From assembly GCA_037443085.1 (NCBI GenBank), contig JBBIPA010000004.1:1-64000 (forward strand): 64,000 nucleotides of DNA, read 5' to 3'. The DNA is from JBBIPA01 sp037443085. GTDB lineage: Bacteria; Chloroflexota; Dehalococcoidia; GIF9; UBA5629. Within the stretch, counting starts at the first letter, position 1; every line of letters begins with the position of its first letter. Shown here one piece after another: positions 56,741 to 64,000 of the stretch. Both the position numbers and the translations under genes were made by a program. Below the pieces are notes generated by a model. That model searched no databases, was not told where the DNA came from, and saw only the letters and a program-made list of their open reading frames with translations.

Positions 56741-59050
56741 CTAGTGTACTACAGCATCAATAGGAACTTCAGACGGATAGGTGCCGATGAGTGTGGGCAG
56801 GGTAAGAACCGGCTTCTCTTTCCAGCCGACCTTCTCCAGGTACGGCATTACCTCCTTCTTATAAAAGATAGGAATGTCGGAAGCCTTCCTGATAAACAGG
56901 TGCAGGTCATCGGGCAGAGTTCCCATATATTGCTTGTGCAAAGAAATGTAGTGGGTGAGCTTGAGCTGTCGTCCCTGAGGAGTATCGTTCTTCCTGATGC
57001 ACAGCTTGGCCATGGTGACGATAGCTCTCTCCTTGGACTCCACCACGGTAATCAGGTGCTCTGGAGACGGCTCTCCAGTATTCACCAGTTTCTTCTCACG
57101 TCCATCCATGACTGTCCAGTCATCTTCTTCCTTACGGCTGATAAACAACCGCCGATATTTGGCTGAATGCGGGCCGACCACCACAGGAATACCCATTCTG
57201 TTGCATCCAGTAGCGATGGTGGCCGCCTTCTGGGAGTAAGCGCCCCAGGCTAAACCGCAGGCGCCAACGCGGTTCAGGATATAGTCAGCGATAACCTCGT
57301 AGTTACCTCTTAGCGGTAATGTAGCAAAGATATTGGCCACCTTCATGGCAGCGCCGGTGATATGGGAATTGGCCACACAGGACCCGACGTTCAGAACGCC
57401 GCCGGCGTCAAAGGTGGGCGGGTATTTTTCATAGATGGTCTTGCCCTCAGCGTCCTTCTTCATACCAGCCGCCATCGCCGAACAACCGCTGAGCACCACA
57501 ATGAATTTCCTCTTGGCGAACTCCTCGGCGATATCGGCCACTTCCCGGTAGTCCTCAGGGTAGTTAGAGCATCCCACGATGGCAATTATGCCGGGGATAG
57601 TGCCCAGAACAATGGGGGCACCCACTTTTCTGATCTCGGTATCGGTAATGGGCCCACGGCCTGACCTTATGTTAAATTCTTCCCAGCTAGCAGCAGCCTG
57701 CATCATGTGGAGGATAGGTACCTGACGCGGACATTCCTGAGCGCATTTGCCGCAGCCGATGCACTTGTTGAATACTTCAACCAGCGGCTGTAAATCGCCG
57801 TTCTTAGCAGCTTCGATAGCATCGCCTACGTGCAACAGATTGGGACAAGATTGGCTGCAGAGGTTGCATAGCCGGTGATTCTTCGCCATTTCCGGCACCT
57901 GCTCCTTGGTTACCAGTACCTTCTTTCGCTTCGGCGCTATTTCCAGGGCTACTTTCACTATCACCTCAGCCGCTTTATCCGGGTCCAGAACCAATACCTG
58001 TTTACCCTGCCTGACCACATCCTCGACAATATGGTCGGCTTCCTGTTTGCTTACATCGTCAAAGCCATAGCAGGTCTTGTCTGAAGTGGCAATTACTGCT
58101 GTACCCAATTTGGCAGCCTCAATAGGAACGTCAGTTCGGATGCACTGCTCATCGGTAACAATAACGTCAGCAATACCGGTCCTGATGAACCAGAGTTGGC
58201 GAGACAATGGACCAATTACCTTTGCCCTGCTGCTGTATCTGGTCACCTCCAGAGAGGTGCAGCAGATACCGGCAACCTCCACCTTATCCTGCAAGCTGTT
58301 CTGGTTCAGGTAGTCAACAATGGGAATTGCCGTCACAGGGTTATGCCCGATTAAGCAAATGACCGGCTTGGTCCTGTCCACGGCACCCCAGCCCAGGCCA
58401 ACTAGAGGAGTATCAGCTTTACAGGAGGGATAGCCGAAGCCCACAATCTGAGCGATATCGGCTACTTCCATAACTAGATGGTCGAGCATGGAAATATGGA
58501 AGGCTTTAGATTCATAGTCCAGGTTAGAGCCTTCATTACCCGTGTGCAGCGAGGAAACGACATGGATGAGCTGGCTCTCAGCATAGTCCATGACCTTTTC
58601 CAGGTCACCAAGAGTTTCTGGCTTTAGTCCCATGATGGTTCTGACATGGGGTGCTTCTACTAAAATCGCATCTCCAAGATTAATCTTGTAATCCCTGCCG
58701 AATTTCTCAATCATGTAGTGGAGCACATGGCGCGCATGGCCTCCATGTGCCGCCATGCCCATGCAGCAGGCTAATGCCACAATCCTCCCTTGCTGAGTGG
58801 CAATATCGATACCGCAAGCGCCCCTCCTATCCTGGGTGAGGTCGCATTTGCCGTAGGTACAGAAACAACACATGTCGCACATGGGGGCATAGAACGGCTT
58901 ATAGGTCTTGAGCAATCTGCGGTCCCAGTTCCTTAAATCCGGCAACTCCGGCATGGGAGTATGCCCCACCGGTTCCCAGTTGTCCTCAGCCCTGATGATT
59001 TCCTCAACCTGCTGCTTTCGTAAACTTTTCTTCTTTGCTGCTACTGCCAT
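56741..59050 (-). CDS. cdhA: Carbon monoxide dehydrogenase alpha subunit, archaeal-type (CdhA)
   Basis: The start is the ATG with AAAGGAGG about eight bases upstream (MAVAAKKKSLRKQ), giving 769 residues; the longer frame adds a 14-residue piece without support. The N-terminal cysteine group MCDMCCFCTYGKC (about 57-69) holds the D/B clusters, an inserted double ferredoxin domain (CNLCSQSCPN, CIGCGKCAQECPRQ, near 395-435) is characteristic of the archaeal form, and later cysteine/histidine regions (GCSNYPEDY, NVGSCVANSHI, GACGLAWGAY) match the C-cluster domain. It oxidises CO and reduces CO2 for ACS. Confidence 0.95.
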   Translation of the reverse strand: MAVAAKKKSLRKQQVEEIIRAEDNWEPVGHTPMPELPDLRNWDRRLLKTYKPFYAPMCDMCCFCTYGKCDLTQDRRGACGIDIATQQGRIVALACCMGMAAHGGHARHVLHYMIEKFGRDYKINLGDAILVEAPHVRTIMGLKPETLGDLEKVMDYAESQLIHVVSSLHTGNEGSNLDYESKAFHISMLDHLVMEVADIAQIVGFGYPSCKADTPLVGLGWGAVDRTKPVICLIGHNPVTAIPIVDYLNQNSLQDKVEVAGICCTSLEVTRYSSRAKVIGPLSRQLWFIRTGIADVIVTDEQCIRTDVPIEAAKLGTAVIATSDKTCYGFDDVSKQEADHIVEDVVRQGKQVLVLDPDKAAEVIVKVALEIAPKRKKVLVTKEQVPEMAKNHRLCNLCSQSCPNLLHVGDAIEAAKNGDLQPLVEVFNKCIGCGKCAQECPRQVPILHMMQAAASWEEFNIRSGRGPITDTEIRKVGAPIVLGTIPGIIAIVGCSNYPEDYREVADIAEEFAKRKFIVVLSGCSAMAAGMKKDAEGKTIYEKYPPTFDAGGVLNVGSCVANSHITGAAMKVANIFATLPLRGNYEVIADYILNRVGACGLAWGAYSQKAATIATGCNRMGIPVVVGPHSAKYRRLFISRKEEDDWTVMDGREKKLVNTGEPSPEHLITVVESKERAIVTMAKLCIRKNDTPQGRQLKLTHYISLHKQYMGTLPDDLHLFIRKASDIPIFYKKEVMPYLEKVGWKEKPVLTLPTLIGTYPSEVPIDAVVH

Positions 59051-59130
59051 TAGATTAACCTCCTTTAATACCGTGAATTCAAGTAGTCTCACATTTGATT
59101 ATAATAACATTAGGAATTATTATCAAAATA

Positions 59131-60036
59131 TTACAGCTTCCCTTCGATAACCTCCTTCATATATTTACAGCTATCGGGATGCCGCACTACCGCCAGATTA
59201 GCTCCGGCGAGAAGCAGGCTGACAGCTGCCACGCTCTCCCAGAGTATGCCCTGCTCCTTGCTCACCTTCGCCTGTTTGGTTTTCCAGTTTTCATTGCCCA
59301 GGTCAGCAATGACCGGCATCTGCATGGTGTTATCGCCGAACATAATGCCGATGTGTTTGGTTCTCTCCATGATAGTAAAGCTATACTCCATGCCATAGCC
59401 CAGGGCTGAGCTCAACGGGTCAATCACAATCCTGTCCGGCGGTACGGTTTTCAGCAGCTTTACGTTCAATTCTTTTTCCAGATTAATGTCTATGGGAGTC
59501 TGAGCGATGATGCTGTGGCCGTGGTCTATAGCTGCCTTACTGATAGGCTCGAAGTTCTCCTTGACCACCGGGCCGATGAGCAGCTTCTCGCCAGAACAGG
59601 CCGCTGCCACCTGAGTCAAGACCTCAACATCCTTGGCCTCGTCACCGCAGCCGTAGATAATGACCGGCGCCTTTACCGAGTCCACCACTTTCTTCACCGT
59701 GGCGGCAGCCTTATCGGCTGAAGCATTGTTTCCCGCTGGATCGGTGCTCATTAGCCGGAGGCAAATTGAATCGGCGCCGTAGTCAAGAGCTTTCTTGGCC
59801 CAGGCAACCGGGTCCGCCAGCACGTCTTTATATGGTTCGCGCACCCATTCCGCCCAGCCTGCGGGGTCTATATCCCAGAGCTCCAGGGCAAGCTTGGGTC
59901 GATTTTGAATTGCTCCCTCAAAAAAATGAAAGGGAAGAACGCTCTCCCCTCCAATTTTTATAGCTTTATCACTCTTGCCGATGACCACCTCTGCCACTTT
60001 GCCACTATAGGTTTCTACCGGTGCTTTGTATTCCAT
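59131..60036 (-). CDS. acsD: Corrinoid/iron-sulphur protein small (delta) subunit
   Basis: A 301-residue AcsD/CdhD, partner of AcsC. A TIM-barrel-like pattern is visible with ALELWDIDPAGWAEWVREPY (about 50-69), DSICLRLMSTDP (about 90-101), APVIIYGCGDEAKDVEVL (about 125-142) and VIDPLSSALGYGMEYS (near 196-211). It lies between acsE and cdhA with gaps of about 36 and 80 bases. In the pathway it supports methyl transfer from MeTr to the cobalamin. A normal start ATG is used. Confidence 0.94.
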   Translation of the reverse strand: MEYKAPVETYSGKVAEVVIGKSDKAIKIGGESVLPFHFFEGAIQNRPKLALELWDIDPAGWAEWVREPYKDVLADPVAWAKKALDYGADSICLRLMSTDPAGNNASADKAAATVKKVVDSVKAPVIIYGCGDEAKDVEVLTQVAAACSGEKLLIGPVVKENFEPISKAAIDHGHSIIAQTPIDINLEKELNVKLLKTVPPDRIVIDPLSSALGYGMEYSFTIMERTKHIGIMFGDNTMQMPVIADLGNENWKTKQAKVSKEQGILWESVAAVSLLLAGANLAVVRHPDSCKYMKEVIEGKL

Positions 60037-60072
60037 GTGTCTACTCCTTATGCTAGATTTCTCTATAGAGTG

Positions 60073-60954
60073 CTACATTTCCAGCCAGGCATGGGAATAG
60101 AGCGTCTTGCCCGTGAGCACTTTAGCAGTCTTTACATAATCCTGTTCTTGTTTGGACAAAGAGGACAAGGGTATCTCCTCACCATCCATGGTTTTATAGA
60201 TAAGGTCGACAATCTTGGGCATTTTCCCTTGGTTTAGGGCGATAAGCTCGGGGTCAAGAACATCGGCAATCGCCGAATACAGCCCCCGCCTGCCCAGCAT
60301 CACCATATAGGTGCGGTTGAGAATGCCTCTGAGATGGTCCGGCGTGCCATTGGAGACATTTGACAAACCAATGGTCGATTTCACGCCCGGTAACAGGTCA
60401 GCCAGTATGGCGATAAAATCACCGGCTTCAGCGACCTGCTTCTGGTCGGCGCTGACCGGCAGGATAATGGGGTCAACCCAGATATCCTCATTGGGGATTC
60501 CCATTTCATTGGCCAGGGCTACCGTCTCCATGATGCTTTCCGTCCTGGAGTCGATATCCGGAGGGCAACCCTTGTCGGTAATAACCGATATCACCACGTC
60601 GGTATTATATTTCTTGGCTAAAGGAAGCATTTTCTCTTTGCTGACCGCTTTGCCTGAGGAAGAATTGAGCAGCGGCCGCTTCTTGGTGGCGGCTTTTAAA
60701 CCAGCTTCCATGGCCACGGAGTTCAAGGTATCCACAGAAAGCGGTAAATCGGTAACTGCTTGAATGGTTTCCACCAGCCATCTGGTGGTTTCTTCGGGGT
60801 CTTTCTTGGCAGGGCCGAGGTTGATATCGATGTAGTCTGCTCCAGCAGCGGTTTGCTTTTTGGCTAAATCCTGGATAACCATGGGGTCACGGTTCTTGAC
60901 TGCTTCATTTACGTCTTTGGAGATAATGTGGATGCTTTCGCCAATTAAAACCAT
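60073..60954 (-). CDS. acsE: Methyltetrahydrofolate:corrinoid/iron-sulphur protein methyltransferase
   Basis: First gene of the cluster, with a GGAGG eight bases before the ATG. The 293-residue protein has the pterin-binding TIM-barrel features: GESIHI (about 5-10), GADYIDINLGP (about 38-48), LPLSVDTLNSVAMEAGL (about 70-86), PLLNSSSGK (about 94-102) and IGLSNVSNG (near 199-207), as in MeTr of Moorella. It transfers the methyl group from methyl-tetrahydrofolate to the corrinoid protein. A TTGACA/TACAAT promoter lies about 90 bases upstream. Confidence 0.95.
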   Translation of the reverse strand: MVLIGESIHIISKDVNEAVKNRDPMVIQDLAKKQTAAGADYIDINLGPAKKDPEETTRWLVETIQAVTDLPLSVDTLNSVAMEAGLKAATKKRPLLNSSSGKAVSKEKMLPLAKKYNTDVVISVITDKGCPPDIDSRTESIMETVALANEMGIPNEDIWVDPIILPVSADQKQVAEAGDFIAILADLLPGVKSTIGLSNVSNGTPDHLRGILNRTYMVMLGRRGLYSAIADVLDPELIALNQGKMPKIVDLIYKTMDGEEIPLSSLSKQEQDYVKTAKVLTGKTLYSHAWLEM

Positions 60955-61333
60955 CTATGCCTCCTTAATTTTGTAGCGGTAACATACAAAAGGGGAGCTT
61001 GCATGCCCCCCCATTTCCCAACGGAAGCCAAAACCAACGGACATTGTACCACTACTATCGCAAACGTGTCAAAACGCCCCACATTGCCCTTTAGACACGA
61101 CCCCAGAAAAAAGCTTTTTTTTAAGCAGGAATTCTCGCAATAGCCGTTATCTGGATTGCGGAACGACCCTGGGTTTGCCTTTTATTTTGGCGAGTTATAT
61201 GGTAAAATAAGAAATTGCAATACGTTGTATAATTCGACTTTGCCAACACTATATGTGGGACTTTAGACCACGACTGAAAGCCACTTTTCCCTAGCGTTTT
61301 GCCCGTCAAAAAATTTTTGTAGGACTGTAATCT
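60955..61333. other. Divergent intergenic region between acsE and gyrB
   Basis: No gene is visible on either strand. It contains the acsE promoter at 61043-61072 on the minus strand and, on the plus strand, the region leading to gyrB with a TATAAT at 61228-61233 but no well-matched -35. The remainder is AT-rich with a short GGGGAGCTTGCATGCCCC hairpin (60992-61009) between acsE and its promoter, in the leader, which might form in the mRNA. Confidence 0.5.
61043..61072 (-). promoter_or_regulatory. Promoter of the Wood-Ljungdahl cluster (acsE onward)
   Basis: On the minus strand TTGACA (61072-61067) and TACAAT (61048-61043) are 18 bases apart. The predicted start near 61036 gives an ~80-base leader. 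With tight gene spacing downstream, this may transcribe much of the CODH/ACS cluster. Confidence 0.65.
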
Positions 61334-63268
61334 ATGGCACAAGACGTAAATCATAAGAACAACTCAGGAAACGGCTCGGAAAGCTACAGCGCTGAAGATA
61401 TCCGCATACTGGACGGACTGGAAGCAGTGCGCAAGCGCCCGGGCATGTACATCGGCAGCACTGACCAGCACGGGCTGCATCACCTGGTATACGAGATTGT
61501 GTACAACACCATTGATGAAGCCATGGCAGGTTTCTGCAGCAGAACCGAGGTCATTATCCGCAAAGACAACTCGGTAACCGTTATAGATAACGGACGGGGC
61601 ATTCCGGTGGATATTCACCCCGCCACCAAAAAATCTGCGCTGGAAGCAGTGATGACCAAGCTGCACGCCGGAGCCAAATTTGGCGGCTCCAGCTATAGAG
61701 TTTCCAGCGGTTTACACGGCGTTGGTGCCTCAGTGGTAAATGCCCTCTCTTCCTGGCTCACTGTTGAAGTGAGACGCGATAGCAAAGCCTATTACCAAAA
61801 GTATCAGCGTGGCGTGCCGACGGCAGATGTAAAGGTGGTGGGCAATGCCACTGATACCGGCACCACGGTAACCTTCATGGCGGACTCTGAAATCTTCGGC
61901 GAAACTAACTACGACTTCAATATCCTTAGCCAGCGCATGAGAGAGCTTGCCTTCTTGAACAAGAATCTGGAGATATACTTCAAAGACGAGAGAAGCGACA
62001 AAGAGCTGACCTTCTTTTTCGAAGGTGGCATCGCCAGCCTGGTGAACCGTTTTAACAAAACCAGGCGCGTCCTGCACATCCAGCCTATCTACCTGTCGGG
62101 CAGCGTTAACAGCACGGTGGTGGAAACGGCACTGCAATATAACGACGGCTTTGCTGAGTTCATGCTCAGCTTTGCCAACTGCGTCAATACCATCGACGGA
62201 GGCAGTCATCTCACCGGCTTCCGCTCAGCTTTAACCCGTGTCCTCAACGACTACGCACGAAAAAGCAAGCTGCTCAAAGAGTCCGAGCCTAACCTTATCG
62301 GTGAAGATGTCAGGGACGGTTTAACCGCGGTCATCAGTGTAAAGGTCACAGAGCCTCAGTTTGAAGGGCAAACCAAAGCCAAACTGGGCAATCCCGAGGT
62401 GAAAACTCATGTCGAGTCCGTAGTCGCCGAGGGCTTAACCGTTTACCTGGAGCAGCATCCCGACGCTGCCAAATCGATTATAGAGAAGTGCATCGTCTCT
62501 GCAAAAGCCAGGGAGGCAGCACGGAAAGCCCGTGACCTCATCTTCAAGAAGAGCGGATTTGAAGCCGGCACCCTTCCCGGAAAGCTGGCCGACTGCTCGG
62601 AGAAAAACCCCCAGGACTGCGAGCTGTACTTGGTCGAAGGTGATTCCGCCGGCGGCTCTGCCAAGCAGGGTCGCGACCGCCGCTTTCAGGCAATTCTACC
62701 CTTGCGCGGCAAGATTCTTAACGTGGAGAAGGCGGCAAAGGACAAGGTCTTCAGCCATGAAGAAATCAGGGCAATGATCACAGCACTGGGCGTTGGGATT
62801 GGCGAGCAGACCGACCTTTCCCGATTGCGCTATCATCGAATCATAATTATGACTGATGCAGATGTCGACGGTGCTCACATCCGCACCCTGCTGCTCACTT
62901 TCTTCTATCGCAATACGCCTGAGCTTATTAGCCAGGGTCATCTCTATATTGCTCAACCTCCGCTGTACCGAATCAAGTCGGGCAAGCAGGAGTTCTGGAT
63001 TTACTCGGATAAAGAGCGGGACGCCAAACTTAAAGAGCTGAAAAGCAATAAAACAGAGGTGCAGCGCTACAAGGGTTTGGGCGAAATGAGTCCAGAGCAA
63101 TTATGGCAGACTACCATGAACCCCACCTCTCGAACTCTGCTCAAGGTTGAGGTGGAAGACGCCATGGCAGCCGACTGGGTATTCCACATGCTCATGGGGA
63201 ATGAAGTGCCACCGCGAAAATCATTTATCCAGGCTCATGCCAAAAGCGTGAAAAACCTGGATATCTAG
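61334..63268 (+). CDS. gyrB: DNA gyrase subunit B
   Basis: A 644-residue type II topoisomerase ATPase subunit. The GHKL domain shows AVRKRPGMYIGST (about 30-42), VYNTIDEAMAG (about 56-66), DNGRGIPVD and LHGVGASVVNALS (about 131-143). The transducer contains INTIDGGSHLTGFRSALTR (about 294-312), and the toprim domain EGDSAGGSAKQGRDRRFQAILPLRGKILNVEKA (about 434-466), with DADVDGAHIRTLLLTFFYR. The C-terminus is GyrB-like without the ~170-residue insertion of proteobacteria. gyrA is not nearby. It converges with nadD by a four-base overlap. Confidence 0.95.
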   Translation: MAQDVNHKNNSGNGSESYSAEDIRILDGLEAVRKRPGMYIGSTDQHGLHHLVYEIVYNTIDEAMAGFCSRTEVIIRKDNSVTVIDNGRGIPVDIHPATKKSALEAVMTKLHAGAKFGGSSYRVSSGLHGVGASVVNALSSWLTVEVRRDSKAYYQKYQRGVPTADVKVVGNATDTGTTVTFMADSEIFGETNYDFNILSQRMRELAFLNKNLEIYFKDERSDKELTFFFEGGIASLVNRFNKTRRVLHIQPIYLSGSVNSTVVETALQYNDGFAEFMLSFANCVNTIDGGSHLTGFRSALTRVLNDYARKSKLLKESEPNLIGEDVRDGLTAVISVKVTEPQFEGQTKAKLGNPEVKTHVESVVAEGLTVYLEQHPDAAKSIIEKCIVSAKAREAARKARDLIFKKSGFEAGTLPGKLADCSEKNPQDCELYLVEGDSAGGSAKQGRDRRFQAILPLRGKILNVEKAAKDKVFSHEEIRAMITALGVGIGEQTDLSRLRYHRIIIMTDADVDGAHIRTLLLTFFYRNTPELISQGHLYIAQPPLYRIKSGKQEFWIYSDKERDAKLKELKSNKTEVQRYKGLGEMSPEQLWQTTMNPTSRTLLKVEVEDAMAADWVFHMLMGNEVPPRKSFIQAHAKSVKNLDI

Positions 63269-63879
63269 TCTGCCAGAGCGTAGCGGTACAGCTTCTGTTC
63301 CCTGATATAGCTGGCCACCTTATCGGGAACCAGCCCGCTGAGCGACAGGCCATTCACCACACGATTCCTGATATCCGTAGAGCTAATAGCAACAGGAGCG
63401 ATATCCAGCAGTATGGTGCTCTGTTTTATTCCGGGAACCAGTGCTTCTAGTGCCTCCAGATCGGGCTTGGTGCTGTCCGGTCTGGTGACAGCCACCAGCG
63501 AGCACATCTTCACCAGCGCCGCAGGATTATACCACTCGGGCAGTTCATTCAGGCTGTCCCAGCCAACAATAAGAAACAGCTTTGCCTGTGCTCCCAGCTT
63601 CTGCTGCAGTACCGCCAGTGTGTCCACGGTGTAGGAAGGACCACGGCGGTCTGCCTCAACTGTCGAGACCTCAAAGTAGGGCTTGTCAGCGATGGCAAGC
63701 TCCACCATTTTTATCCGGTGACTGGCTGGTGTAATTTCCCTGTCTGCCTTAAGCCAGGGCTGCCCCGCGGGAACAAAGATAACACGCCTGAGGCGGAGCC
63801 TTTGCCTAGCTTTCTCGGCAATAGCCAGATGTCCCAGATGAACGGGGTCGAAAGTGCCGCCCAGTATACCTGTTTTCAT
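63265..63879 (-). CDS. nadD: Nicotinate-nucleotide adenylyltransferase
   Basis: Makes nicotinate adenine dinucleotide from NaMN and ATP in NAD synthesis. The 204-residue protein has the N-terminal GGTFDPVHLGHL (about 7-18), FVPAGQPWLK near 36-45 with KxD-type substrate residues, LIVGWDSLNELPEWYN (about 102-117) and a C-terminal I-S-S-T-D-I-R-N (about 165-172) typical of the family. It directly follows the probable obg gene with one base between them. Overlaps gyrB by four bases at the 3' end. Confidence 0.95.
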   Translation of the reverse strand: MKTGILGGTFDPVHLGHLAIAEKARQRLRLRRVIFVPAGQPWLKADREITPASHRIKMVELAIADKPYFEVSTVEADRRGPSYTVDTLAVLQQKLGAQAKLFLIVGWDSLNELPEWYNPAALVKMCSLVAVTRPDSTKPDLEALEALVPGIKQSTILLDIAPVAISSTDIRNRVVNGLSLSGLVPDKVASYIREQKLYRYALAD

Positions 63880-63880
63880 C

Positions 63881-64000
63881 TCAGTCCCGCCCTGTCCTCG
63901 GTTTCGGTCGAAATGTTTTTACCGACGCCTCGGTCTCCTCCACAGTAACCTCACCAGTCTTTTCCAGCATGTCGTCAATGGCAGCTATCAGCTCTGTCAC
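63881..64000 (-). CDS. 3' end of a gene, probably GTPase Obg (partial)
   Basis: Only the last 39 codons and the stop (TGA at 63883-63881) are inside the window. The visible part (VTELIAAIDDMLEKTGEVTV, then EETEASVKTFRPKP) is helical then acidic with a basic end. TELIAAID resembles the helix after the GTPase domain of Obg, and obg commonly precedes nadD. The assignment is mostly by position. Confidence 0.4.
   Translation of the reverse strand: MTELIAAIDDMLEKTGEVTVEETEASVKTFRPKPRTGRD

Overview
The window looks like a chromosomal segment of an anaerobic bacterium, most likely a Chloroflexota relative of the Dehalococcoidia. That is inferred from gene content and order; I could run no similarity search. 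A single rpoA, truA between rplQ and rplM, and bacterial-type ribosomal proteins mark it as bacterial. An archaeal-type CODH/acetyl-CoA synthase, an archaeal-type thymidylate synthase, rubrerythrin and a molybdopterin oxidoreductase point to a strict anaerobe. UGA is an ordinary stop codon in many genes here, so the code is standard.

Layout. (1) 290-1762: a two-gene minus-strand unit, a hydrolase and an unknown protein. (2) 1906-21734: a continuous minus-strand str-S10-spc-alpha ribosomal superoperon from rpsL to rpsI, with fusA, secY, adk, map, infA, rpoA and truA, driven by a strong promoter at 21908-21937 and ended by a terminator at about 1851-1884. It carries a 31-codon bS22/mS38-like gene between rplW and rplB. 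(3) 22064-26312: rubrerythrin behind a sigma70 promoter with a Fur-type box, an RNase J-like protein, a HigBA toxin-antitoxin pair, dCMP deaminase and a small kinase. (4) 26504-31147: a three-gene redox operon (FAD oxidoreductase, molybdopterin oxidoreductase, 4x[4Fe-4S] protein) followed by thymidylate synthase. (5) 31338-34439: lipoproteins, a SemiSWEET and a DUF2284 protein. (6) 34713-40686: a UvrD/PcrA helicase, a REP-associated transposase bracketed by palindromic repeats, mutL and a hydrolase. (7) 40766-42631: an AT-rich restriction-modification-like island. (8) 42736-45665: a glycosidase, a QueG-like Fe-S protein and a HAD phosphatase. (9) 45813-60954: a minus-strand Wood-Ljungdahl cluster acsE-acsD-cdhA-cdhB-cdhC-acsC-nuoE-nuoF-cooC, then a rhodanese lipoprotein, an unknown protein and carB. 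(10) 61334-64000: gyrB, nadD and the 3' end of a probable obg.

The most striking observation is at 49582-50127. A rhodanese-like lipoprotein at the end of the CODH/ACS cluster has two in-frame UGA codons, one residue apart, exactly at the two cysteines of its expected active-site loop. The frame then continues through a normal rhodanese C-terminus, and a small hairpin follows at SECIS distance. It is best explained as a selenoprotein with a Sec-Ala-Sec active site. Other notable items are the bS22-like mini-gene, the archaeal/bacterial hybrid CODH/ACS, the methyltransferase with an N-terminal HTH facing a palindrome in its own promoter, the transposase with flanking repeats, and a palindrome shared by two promoters including that of a leaderless-looking mutL.
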